This document shows positions 12,841-24,582 of a stretch of DNA of 64,000 nt, piece by piece. A program made the position numbers and the translations under genes. Positions within the stretch are counted from its first letter, which is position 1, and every line of letters begins with the position of its first letter. The notes beneath the pieces were generated by a model. It worked only from the letters and a program-made list of their open reading frames with translations. It was not told the origin of the DNA and did no database searches. The stretch comes from Tetrahymena thermophila SB210 (lineage: Eukaryota > Ciliophora > Oligohymenophorea > Hymenostomatida > Tetrahymenidae): positions 62,001-126,000 of the forward strand of contig NW_002476542.1 of assembly GCF_000189635.1 (NCBI RefSeq). The letters are read 5' to 3'.

Positions 12841-14848
12841 TTTTTTAATTATTTTATTAATTTATTATTATTATTATTATTATATTATATTATTTTGAAA
12901 AAATGATAAGTTAATATTTAAATTATAATAATAAAATAATAAAAATAAAAAATAATTTAATTTAATTTAATTTATTACTTTTATTTTTTAAGAAAACAAA
13001 AATTAATCTGGATAAAATTAAATCTAAAATTCTAACTTTAAATTATTAATTCTAAAATTCTAATTTTAAATAAAAAATTCTAATACAAACAATCAATCCT
13101 CAAACAAATATTTCTGCCAGCTATAAATATTATTTAATAACAAATAAATTATAACTTAATAGTACTCTGATTCCTAAAACCTTAAAATTCTCTAACTCTT
13201 TGCTTAAATTTTATACATTTTTTTATTTTAAAAAATGATTAATATATAGATAGAATATAGTTTTATTTAATAATATTAAAATATTTATAATAAAATACTT
13301 TTTTAATAAACATATTTATAATTAATTACTTTTAATAATTAAAATATAATGTAATTGATCTTTTAAATATTCTAAGTTATTTTCTTTAGAAAACTACCAA
13401 GAATTTGAATTATATTCTTCGTTCTATTAAATTTTTAGTATTTTATATTTTAAAATTTATAGATTTATTAGAATATTTAAGTGCTTTTTATATATTAAAT
13501 TTAATAAAATTTATATTTTATTCTTCTTTATATTACATTTTTAATAATTCTAAAGATAATTAAGAATATATCGATTTTTTTAGAATAATTAAACATATTT
13601 TTGTTTCAACAAATTCTAATATCTTTTATCATTTATTTTTAAAAAATAGCAATAATAAATTATTAATTCAGTAAAATAAAGTATTTAAATAGATAGATCT
13701 TTCTTTGTATTTTAACAATTTTATTCTAATAAAATTAATATTATATACAAAAAAATATTTTTGATAATTCAAAACTATAATGGTTTATTAAATTTCTGGA
13801 GATTACTTATTATTTTAAATAACAACAAAATTAAACTTTAAAGTCCCAAAACTATTTTATTAAACTAATTATTAAGTTCTTTTTTATTTATTTATGCTTA
13901 AGTATTTTATCAGATTATATTAATTATTTATGCAAATCAATATATTATTTTAGATGAATTTTATCAATAAAATATTTCTTTCAATTAAAATATTGCTTTT
14001 CTATTAATATTTAACACAAATTTAGACAGAAATGATGAAGCTTATAAATATTTTTATTTTAAAACTAAATGATAAAAATCTAATTTTAATCATAGTTTAG
14101 TATAAAATAAACTCATTTCATCAAAATTAATCAATATATTTATTTATTTACTTACATTTTATTTTTTAATCTTAGATTAATTTATTATTAAAATTAATAC
14201 TTTAAATTCTAATAAATTAAGATTAAAAGAAATTAAGTTATTAAAAAAATATAATTACTCCAATCTTCATAAATCTTTACTGATTATGCTTAGTTATGAT
14301 AAAGATGCAAACATTTTATAATTATATATTTTATAATTATCTTTTTACTTTATTTTAGAAGAGTCATTAGTTAGTTTTTTTTCCAAAATTTATGGACCTT
14401 AATTAAAAAATCTATCCACCTTAATTGATAACAAACATTATTTTTATGTAATTCATATATAGTGATCACATAATTTAAACATTATAAAAATTCTAAATTC
14501 TATTCATTCTTAAAATTCTAAATTCTACCTAATTCTAAAATCTAAATTTAATATTTTTAAAGAAAAAAACTTCAAATTTAATTCTTTCAATTAATAAATA
14601 AAGTAATAAATAAATAAATAAGGCAGGTTTATAAATACATTTTATAAAAAATGTTGATACTTTTAAAATTTTAAAAAAAATATCTTTTATTAACTCAGTG
14701 AAATCAATAATTTCTAAAATGGCAATAGCTGAAATAATAGTATATATTTTAATAAGTTATTTAAAATTTATAATTATAATAAAAATAAAAAACAATTATG
14801 TAAAAATGTAAATTTCATTTTTTATTATTTATAATCAAAATTATTTTA
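12841..14848. other. 2-kb A/T-rich spacer
   Basis: It holds the 5' flank of the zinc-protein gene, with an ATT trinucleotide run near 12865-12890. No convincing frame on either strand and no RNA gene were seen. Confidence 0.55.
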
Positions 14849-15225
14849 GAAGTACTTCAACCTTTGATAAAATTAGTTGCCTAAGTTTTCAGCTAAAACC
14901 TTTTTGTTTCTATTAATGTATAATACTTTAAGTTCATCTATAACTTGTTTAACCTACTCATAATAGAATTATATTAGCCTTGATTTAATATATTGTAGAC
15001 CTAAAAGTACAGCAGGGTCCTTCTATACGACTAGTTGTAATATTTCAATTTACAAATATGCCTTCAGTGTGTAGTGAATAAAAGTGTATAAAATTAAGCT
15101 AATTCATAACATTGAATTACTAAGCTAAGCTTGGTCTGTATAAAATTGAGTTTTCTTTTTTAGGTAACGGTGCACTGTCTCATTAAAGATTTGAAAAAAT
15201 ACACTCTATATATTATTCAATGTTC
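14849..15225 (-). CDS. Possible small gene or gene remnant, helical, unrecognised
   Basis: On the minus strand a coherent stretch at about 15105-14849 reads QIEILQLVVQKDPAVLLGLQ and continues YEQVKQVIDELKVLYINRNK. It is Gln/Leu/Lys rich like a real helical protein and unlike the surrounding spacer. A second protein-like piece, NETVHRYLKKKTQFYTDQAQ, lies at about 15225-15142 in another frame, preceded by an ATATAG acceptor-like site. I could not find a donor/acceptor pair that joins the two, nor a clear ATG. The 3' frame runs on without TGA into A/T-rich sequence. It may be a multi-exon small gene I cannot resolve, or a decayed copy. I do not recognise the family. Confidence 0.3.
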
Positions 15226-17044
15226 ATAAATTTGAATTCTTTAAAAAAGATGAAATTTAAAATTGTTTACCCAATTAATTACCTAAAATAATAAAATTCA
15301 TAATCTGAACTAATTAACTTACTCAAAAGGCATGGGTTAATTCAAGCAAATTATGGATTATGTATGTAATAGTATTAATTAAGTATAAATTTAATCATAT
15401 ATTTATGCTTTAAGCAATGAATAAATTGAGATTTCTATTATGATTTTGTTGAAAAATTAATAAGTGTAAATTTTTTTTGAATTTTCTGCTTTTGTTTCAA
15501 TTAAGAATTTAATCTTTTAATCATATTAATAATAATCCTTAAAATAAAAATTCGATAGTTTACGATAATAATAATAATATTTATCTTAATTAGACTAATA
15601 AATATTGTCTTTGTTAGTCTTATTTGAATTTAAATATTTTGGGATGGATAGATAAATTATTTTTTTATTTGTTAATATCTTTGCATTTAAATATTTTTAT
15701 TTTTCCGTTGAATTTTACGTCAATAATTTATTATTTAATATATTTTAGAGTATTATAAAATAATTAAATAGGGTTAATTTTATTTAATACTCATAATTAG
15801 TTCTACTTTCTATTCATTTTTAAATTATTTACTGAATTTATAATAGAAATTTATATTTGATTATATTTATATAACTTTAAATAATTATCAAATTTATATA
15901 ATTTTTAAATATCGTAGAAATAGCTCTTTTAGAAATTTATCTTAAAATAGACAAAAATTTTAGACTCTCTAATTATTTTATTAAATTATTATCCAACCCA
16001 AAAATAAAGAAAAAATAATATTAAATAAAACAATTTTTAGTTGGAATTATTTGTTAAATTATTTATTTATCTTTAACTTCTAGAATTTAAGTATATTTCT
16101 ACTATATATTATAAAATTAATATTATAGAGCAATTCATAAATACTTATAAATATTTTAAGTATAGAGCTAATTTTTTCAGTGAAATTTAATTTGAAATAT
16201 AAAATTAATTTAAAAAATCAATGTTACTAAAGTAGTTTGAAAATTTTATTGCTATTTACCCATTTTATAATATAACATTTACACTTGTAAAAAGATAAAA
16301 TTTAAGGAGAGGGAATTACACACACTAAAAATTTTAAGATAGTTTCTAAATAACAAATAGAGTAATTAAAAAGCTAAGCAACTAATCTATATATTTCAAA
16401 CTTTACAATAAATGTTTGCTCAGATTGATAAAAATAAACCTGAAATTTAATTAATTACTTGTAATAAAATTCATGACTATCAGATATTGAAATTAAAAAA
16501 AATTTATATTTATTAATTTCCTTTATGTTCAAAAGAGAATTGATAAAAAAGCATTATCAAAAACTCCAAAAATCAATATATATATGTATTCATTTTTATG
16601 ATATTTGTATGTTTTAAAAATAGACATTTATTCAACTTTGTATTCACTTGTAAAATTTAGTGAGAGAATTAGAAAGATCAGCAATTTGTTTTATGATTGT
16701 TTTTAAAAGCAAATAGTGTAATTAAAAAACAAAGCAATTGGAACTTACAAATTTTACAAAAAAATTAGCTCAATTGATAAAAATATACCTGAAACTAAAT
16801 TAATTTCTTGTAATTTAATTCAAGATTGTCAGAAATTAAAAGTATAAAAATTTAAAAAAATTTTTTAACTCATATTTGAAAATTCAAAATAGAACAGATA
16901 CAAAAATAATAGTAAAAGCTGACAAAATTTATGTATGCATTAATTTTTATTTGTTTCGGAGAACTGTACAAACAAGTACAGTAAAAATTTGTAATAATTT
17001 TAAATAATATTATACAAAGTCATGTTTTATATGAATTTATGAAA
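15226..17044. other. A/T-rich spacer with a diverged direct duplication
   Basis: No gene is supported here apart from possible upstream exons of the preceding remnant near 15250-15370, where a GTAAGT donor-like site occurs. The part from 16.28 kb on carries a diverged direct repeat listed separately. Confidence 0.5.
16282..16900. repeat. Diverged direct duplication of about 363 bp
   Basis: Copy 1 starts at about 16282 and copy 2 at about 16645, both with CACTTGTAAAA. Matching landmarks follow in the same order: GTAATTAAAAA with AAGCAA, then a TTGATAAAAATA element followed by CCTGAAA, then CTTGTAAT, then a TATCAGA or TGTCAGA element. Neither copy is coding. The pair lies just beyond the 3' end of the first DUF229 gene. 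Confidence 0.65.
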
Positions 17045-19165
17045 TCACTTGCATGAGCAATGACTATTATCTTAAATGCTCATTTATTGACATGTCTTTT
17101 GATGATCTAGAGGGCTAAATAAACTATGTTATGCATATGGATAGTTCTCTCCATATATTAAATGTTTAAAAAAGTGATGCAAATTGTATATTGTAACTAA
17201 GTTTTATTAGTTTTGAGCAATTTAATTGCCGTATTTTTCATTAATTTCAGGGGGAATGTTGATAAATAATCCTGGAAGATTAATCTCAATGAACACGCTT
17301 TAGAGTTTTAGGATGTAGAACAGCCCTTACATATGTAATCCATGATCATTAAACATGATAACGGTTGTGTCTTTTAATAATCCACTTTTAGACATATCAT
17401 TTAAGAATTGGGAAAGATATTGATCCAAATGGTTTATCACTTCACCACTTCCCTCATGACCATACAAAAATTCTAAATGAAACACTTTTTAATTATCTTA
17501 GTACTTTTACCAAAAGTTTTTAGCATACTCCAAAGGATACTCTGCCAAAGCTTTTCCATATAGGCATCTTCTTACCAATGAATAAGGACCTTTAGTTAGA
17601 GAAAAGGTACTATCTGGATCGTAATAGTTAGGATCGCAAGCATAGGACTAGGTTTCATGGTCATATCTCACAGATTTCATTTAATTCATTGATTCTTCGT
17701 CTATTCCTAATGAAATAGTTTGGCAATAATCGCTAGTGTGGCCTGTTACATAACCTTATTTTTTTGCATTTTCAATTAAAGGAACTAATTTTTCATTTTC
17801 TGGTAAAATAACATCTCTAAGACTTTTTCCATAAAAGAAGGTTTAGAGATTATCAAATGTGAAAGGCTTTAAGGAATTGAATCTATAGAATTCAAAAGAC
17901 TAGCTTTTATTCTCTTCTGCAAACTTGGTTTAATTACTCTTTTTGTAGCTGTGTTGTTATGCATTTTATTCAAACCATTTCACAGTTTTTGGCATTTTTA
18001 AATGCATTGATTATCTGCTTACTGCATCAATAAAAATTAATAAAATATTCTTAGTCATAGGCTTTTCATTCAATTCTTCGGCAATTTTCTTCCTTTCATT
18101 CGATAGAGTTTTATTAAATTGTACATTTATCAAATACTTTTGTTCCTATCTATCAAAGATAACATCATGTTTATCTATTTCTGCCTCCAAAGCTGTATTA
18201 TAACCTTTAGCAGAGTTAAATACAGTTTACTGCATTCTTTCATCAGTTCTATCTAGCTCTGAGTGTTAATTTAAATTTGTAAAACCAATGTATCTGCTAT
18301 CGCCTACAGAGGTAGAGAAGAATTTAGTTGTTACTTCTTGTGTTTCTTTAGTTCCAGGCTCTGAATCACAACCATCTAAAAGTAGTGAGAAATCTTACCA
18401 GTGATGAGTTATTTTATACCAGCATAATGAAGGTACAGGCACTGAGCATACTCCTTCTATCTCTTCTATTTATCCATTTATTCCTTGAGACCAATAATCA
18501 CAAGAAGAAGAAAGTTTGTTGAAATAAAAGTGAGATACTAAAATCAGGAAAAAGGCCAAAGAAAAAATTACCCATTTCTTTTTAAGTCTCCTATACATTT
18601 CAAGCCATCCTCTAACAAAAAAGTATACTATAGAAAAAATTATTGAAAATACTATGTGAAGGGCATTCATTGCTCCTATATAAATATGCAAGTTGATAGT
18701 ATGGTCATTAAAGCAAAAGAGATAAATTGATTATAACATACCATAAATTGTTACAATTCTGGTAGTAGTACTTCTTTCAATAAACATGTGCATCTAAGCT
18801 ATATAAACACAGCAGTTAAACAAAATCATAGGAACCCATATAGGTAAACTAGGGATTAAGAATTACTTACCACACTTATCATCTGTCGAATAAGGGCATC
18901 TTTGTGATTTCAAGTTAAAATAGAATATTAACTGAATTATACTTAATGTAATAGAGAGTCCAGTGCATACATATAATTTATGTTTTTTTATTAGTTCATG
19001 AAAATCTTTAAACTTTGACTTAACTTTACTGCATAATCCTTATTCAGAAGGCAGTGATATATTTTCTTAATCATTTATTGTGTCAATATTTACTGCTTTT
19101 TAGTCATCTATCTTCATCAGAGACTCTTCTACTAGCTAATATTGAGTTAATCCTTTTTATTTCAT
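17045..19165 (-). CDS. Membrane sulfatase-like protein (DUF229 family), copy A
   Basis: ATG 19165 to TGA 17045-17047 gives 706 residues in one exon. About five N-terminal membrane segments (residues 55-240; for example IVFSIIFSIVYFFVRG) precede a large globular domain. That domain has the alkaline-phosphatase/sulfatase fold signatures of DUF229 proteins: ILLIFIDAVSRQSMHLK at about 378, with the metal-binding Asp and nearby Ser, then GHTSDYCQT, FLYGHEGSGE, and the second metal site VIMFNDHGLHMQG at about 610. A LPGLFINIPPE segment and Cys-rich end (CSCK) follow. The family is predicted to act on a phospho- or sulfo-ester at the luminal or outer face; the substrate is unknown. It is closely similar to the next gene upstream on the same strand, so the two arose by tandem duplication. 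No regulatory signal was identified. Confidence 0.9.
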
Positions 19166-20593
19166 TTTTGTTTTCTCTTTTTAAATCTTCTTTAAAAATA
19201 TGTTAATTTTTAAATAATAAATTATAAAAAGTATGCTTCAATCTCAGAATTTAAATGAAAAAGATTTACCTTTTTGTACTAAGAGTAGCTTTCTATTTAT
19301 AGAGACTTACAACAAAATTTAAAAAAGAAAAGTTTTTATATCTTGAATCGCTTATCCGGGGTAGAAACAATTCTTACAAATCAATTGTTGGTAAAACATA
19401 CAAAATTATTTAAATATCAACTTTTGTAAAAGAACACTAATCTATGAAAAGAAAAATAGTCTAAAGAAAAAATCAAAAGCTAATTCTCTCTGAATAAAAA
19501 TAATTAATTAATTTTTAAAAAGAAATATTGATTTTTTCCTTATGACAAATAATTTCAAATGCAGATAAATTTTCTAAATTATTTTTAAATAAAATAATTA
19601 GCTGCTTGCTGCTCGCTGAAATAAGAACTTATTAGTGGAACATCTTTAACCTAAATTCAACTATTTGAAGTAAATATTATGAAATCAAATGTTATAAAGC
19701 ATAAAAACAAAGAATCTTAGATTTATTTTCCAAGTATTTAATTTTCAAATAGCAAGAAAAATTTACAGATTCTAAGAAGTAATCTCTAAAGAAATTTAAA
19801 TACAAAATTTGATAAATTATTTGGAATTTGGTTGCTCTATTATCATTTAAAAACTGTAAATTAATTTTTAATAAATTAGAACAAAATTAATTTTTGAAAA
19901 ACAAGCACTCAATATTTGAGTATTCAGGATTATCTTAGATAGATTAAAAATGATAAATCTATTAATTTTTTAAAAACCAAATTTCAAAATTTAGCAAAAT
20001 TAAAAAAATTTTCCTATTTATTTTTTATAATTTACTATATAATCTCATTTTTAACTTTTTTTTCGATTTTTTGTATAAAAATCAAAATCTTTAATAGCTA
20101 GAGTTGTAAAAAAGCTCAGAATTTGGGTATAATTTATTCAAATTTTGAAGATTAGAGGTATATTATATATATTTTTATTTTATTAAATTTAAAATATTTA
20201 ATTTAAATGAAAGTTTCTTTTTAAGGTTTGACTCAAGTAAATTCGAAAATGTTGTTTAAACAATCAAAATATTTTTTTTTAAAATATTTCCCTTTTAATT
20301 CACTCAAAAAAAGAGATTTTAAAATAATTAGCTCTTTTTAGTTAATTTAAGGAATGCAAATAATAGAAGAAGAAGTAGTAATTTAGATAAATAAAAGAAT
20401 AGAAGAAAAAAAAAATTAATTAAAAAAAAGTTATATTGCTCAAGATTTTCTTGCTAATTTTAATATTAAACATGTGTCAAACAGAATAATTCATTAATTA
20501 ATTAAGGGTTTAAAATGGCTTTCTGATATTAATTTATATATTTATCTATTTTTTTAAGCCCTACAAAAGTAAAGAAAAATATTTTTTAAGAAA
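19166..20593. other. Spacer between the two DUF229 genes
   Basis: This is the upstream region of copy A and downstream region of copy B. It is A/T rich with no gene-like frame and no obvious element shared with the flank of the other copy. Confidence 0.55.
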
Positions 20594-22756
20594 TCATTTA
20601 CATGAGCAATCGTCTGACTCAAAAACTCCAATATCATGACATTATTTTTAAAATTGTAGAGGATTGGTTAAACTTAATTGATGGTTTTCATATTTTTCTC
20701 CTTCAATCAATTATTTTATGAAATGATGAAGGTTTTTTATTGAAACTAGGTTTTATTAGTTAAGGGCTATTTAATCTCCATATTTTTCATTCAACTCAGG
20801 AGGTACGTTAATGAATAATCCAGGAAGGTTTATTTCAATAAAAACGTTTCTGAGTTATAGAAGATAAAATATTCCTTACATGTGTAGACCATGATCACTA
20901 AAGAGAATTACTGTAGTGTCTTTCAATAATCCTTCATCAGACATCTCCTCTAAGAAATTAGAAAGAGGATCATCTAAGTAGTTAATAACCTCTCCTGTTC
21001 CCTCATGACCATAACTGAATTCTAGATGCATAAACTTCTAATTATCTTTGTACTTTCTAAAAAAAGACTTAGCGTATTCTGTTGGATATTCAGCCATAGT
21101 TTTACCATATAAACATCTTCTAGTAATTGAATATGGCCCCTAAAAAAGACCAAATTTGCTTTCAGGGTCTTGGAAATTAGGATCGCATGCATAAGATTAA
21201 GTCTCGTGATCGTATCTTGACGAATTAATGAGTCCTGCAGTTTCATAATCAAAACTTAGTGATAGTGTTTGACATTAATCACTACTATGACCTGTTACAT
21301 ATCCTTTTTATTTAATATCTTCTAGTATACTAATCAATTTTTCTTCTTCAGTAACTTCTACATTTCTAATCATTGAACCATATATCAGATTTTAGAGATT
21401 ATCGTATGTATAAGGCTTGAGGGAGTTGTATTTGTAGAACTCAAACGATTAGCTATTTTTTTTATCTTCCTCAGATTATCTATTTTCAGGGACATAACTG
21501 TGCATTCTTGACCTTTTTTAAAACCACTCTATAGTTTTTGGAAGTTTTAAGTGCATTGATTGGCGGCTAACAGCATCAATGAAAATGAGCAGAATATTTT
21601 TTGAGAGAGGTTTTGAAGAACTTTCGCTTGCTATCTTGCTTCTTTATTCAGAAAGAGTCTAGTTGAATTGCACGTCAATGTGATATTTTTACTCTTTTCT
21701 ATCAAAAACAACATCATATTTATCATTGAATGCTTCTTCCAAAGAAGAATATCCTTTAGATAATCTAAATGTAGTTGCTTAAATTTGTTCATCTGTTCTA
21801 TTTTACTCAGGCACTGAATTTAAATTAGAAAAGGCTATAAATTGTGAATCCTTCACATACGGAGAATAGAATTAATCTATTTTTTGCTTAGAATCAGATG
21901 AAATAGAAGTATTTTCACAAGAGGGAAAGAGCAAAGAAAGATCTTGCCACTAATGGGTGATTTTATACCAACAAAGTTTGGGTACAATAATATTGCAAGA
22001 GGATTATTCTCTTTCAATTTGGCCATTGATTCCTTAGGTCCAATAATCACACCCGTGCGCAATTGATTGGTAATAAAAGATAATTATAACAGTTAAAATC
22101 AACAATATGTTACCAAAAAAACATATCCATTTGTATTTTTTGAAGCAAGCAACCCATACCCTAATTAAAGCATATATTAAAAGAAGAAAAAATAAGATTA
22201 TTATATGAATAGCATTAATTCCTCCCATGTAATATTGCAAATTGATAGTATTGTCATTAAATATAAAGAGATACATAGACTGAAGAAAACCGAACGCAGG
22301 TATCAAAGTATAAGTGCTTTTTGAAACGAGAAAATGAAATTAGATAACAGTTGCTAAGCTGTTAAATAAAACTTTAGATATCCACACAAATAGTTTTGGA
22401 AAAATAAATTCTTTTAAGCATGTATGATCTGATTCATAAGGACATCTTTCTTTCAAACTGAAATAGCTAGCTAAAACTAAAATGCTTAATATTATGCTAA
22501 TAAATCCAACTGTTTATTTACTATACATTTTTAGAAAGTCTTAAGCAGTGCGATATACTTTTTTAATTTAAAAGTATATTCCTTAGTCCTAATCATCATA
22601 TCCTTTGGAAATTAAAATAATTTAATCCCCTCCTTATTCATTTTCAGGCACTTATATGTACTAAGATTCGTCTACTTAATTCTTCTGCTAGTTGCATTTT
22701 TTTACATCAACCAACTGAAGTGCTATCTAATCATTATCTTCTAAAGACTTAGACAT
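20594..22756 (-). CDS. Membrane sulfatase-like protein (DUF229 family), copy B
   Basis: ATG 22756 to TGA 20594-20596 gives 720 residues without introns. The architecture matches copy A: a charged Gln-rich N-terminus of about 85 residues, five membrane segments including IIILFFLLLIYALIRVWV, then the catalytic-type domain. Key motifs are ILLIFIDAVSRQSMHLK (about 394), GHSSDQCQT, FSYGHEGTGE, VILFSDHGLHMQG (about 619) and LPGLFINVPPE, ending in CSCK. The motifs are nearly residue-for-residue the same as copy A, while the N-terminal tail and membrane segments differ more. NDHG in copy A is SDHG here; both keep the metal-binding Asp-His. The substrate is unknown. The long A/T-rich region to the right would hold the promoter. 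Confidence 0.9.
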
Positions 22757-24582
22757 GTAAAAAGAGCTAAATTCCTATAAATCTTTCGATATTTAAGTTA
22801 CCTTTAACTAAATTTTATGTTCTTACAATTAGTTATTTTTAACAATTTTAATATTGTTTAAATTTTATAATTAAAAAATTAAAAATTCTTCTTCTTAAAA
22901 TCATCTGTAGTCAAATTATTTGAAGTTTTCTGAGTAAAGAGAGAATATAACACATTTGATAAAAATTGTTACTATATTTGATTACTTTTCAAGATAAAAA
23001 AAATATTACTAAATGAACGTAATAGATTATCTGAATAAAAGTCAGAAAAATTAAAGTAATAAAAACCAAAATTAAAAATTATTTTATGTATAAAAAAATA
23101 TTATTTAGTTAAGTAATATTTCTATTTTTAAACTATCTTATTGTGTTTTCAATTTTTTAATTTTTTTGTATTTTTTCTTATTTCTACTAATAATATTTCT
23201 TACCAATAAAAAATCAAATTTTTTTGAATTCATAAAGAATAAATGTAATTCGAGAGTAATTATTTTAAGTAAAATTGATTATTTTCAATATAATTTAATA
23301 ATTATTTTTAATAATTTTCATCGAATTCAACATTTTATTAAGTATATGTAGCTACTTAAAATTTTATTATTATATTTTAAGATAAACAAAATAATATTTC
23401 TTTATTCATTCAGTAAATAGTTTTTAAAAAATATATGATGAAATATATAAAATTATTCATTAAACCTATTTATTAATTTTTTATATCTTAATTATTTTAT
23501 TTATAACAGAGGAGAGAATAAGAGAGATAAATTATAATTTAAAATAATTTCTCATTTATTTTAAAATTTGCAATTTGTTAAAAATAATTTATTCATTTTT
23601 AGTTTAGTATTAATAAATATCCAAACATGTTTTTATTTTAAAGGTGTTTCATTTATAGTAAAATTTGAACTCTAACTCTGTTAAAAAAATAAAAAAATTT
23701 ATATATCTTATAGTCCCAGCATGTTATTTAAAAAATTTTTAAATTTATTATTTATTGAGTGGGATCATATTCTTATTATCTATTATTTAATATTTGATGA
23801 TTTTAATTTAGCTTTAATTTAAAAAAATATAAATTTAAAATTAATTTGCAAGTAATCTTTTTTAGTTTTATTAACTAGATGTTTATTTTTGATTTTATAT
23901 TTATAAATATCAAATTTTTATTTTTTTCTTCTATACAATCAAAAATCAAGCAAAGACTAAAATAATCTTAATAATTACAATAATTTGATTGGAAAACTAT
24001 TCAAATTGTTTTAAATTTACGCTAAGAGATTTTGCTATTTCAATTTACTTAACTTAAATTTATCAGAATTAATACATATTAAAGCTTAACTTTATTCAAG
24101 AAATATTCAATTTCTATCATTTTTTCTACTTTAAAAGTTTTATTTATATAAAACATTTTAGTTAAAAAATGCAAAAAAAAAATTTGGCTAAGTTATGAAA
24201 GAATTTACAATCAAAATTATTTAATTGTAATCTCTGATTTCTCGTAAAAAATATCATTATTATTGTAATCTATCAGTTTGTGATTTTTATGTAAAATACT
24301 TATTTAGAGATTCAGATAAAACTCTTTTTTTTAAGTAATTATTCGTAATTAATATTAAACAAATTAATATTTATAGAGATAATATCTGCAAAAGTCGAAA
24401 AAAAGTTTTCAAATAAGGAACAGTTTACAGGGATTTCTAATTGCTTGTTGGTATTGAAGAGTTTTAAAGAATTTTAAGCATCATATCAACTAATTAAACT
24501 GTCAAAATTATAAATAATTTTATCTGAAAATCATTTAGTTGAAGTAGAAAAAAAGAATATAATTTAGTCTGTAAATATAGCA
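22757..24582. other. Divergent intergenic region (DUF229 copy B / SPX-EXS gene)
   Basis: This 1.8-kb stretch lies between divergently oriented genes and must carry both promoters. It is A/T rich with poly-T and poly-A tracts; I cannot name specific elements. Confidence 0.55.
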
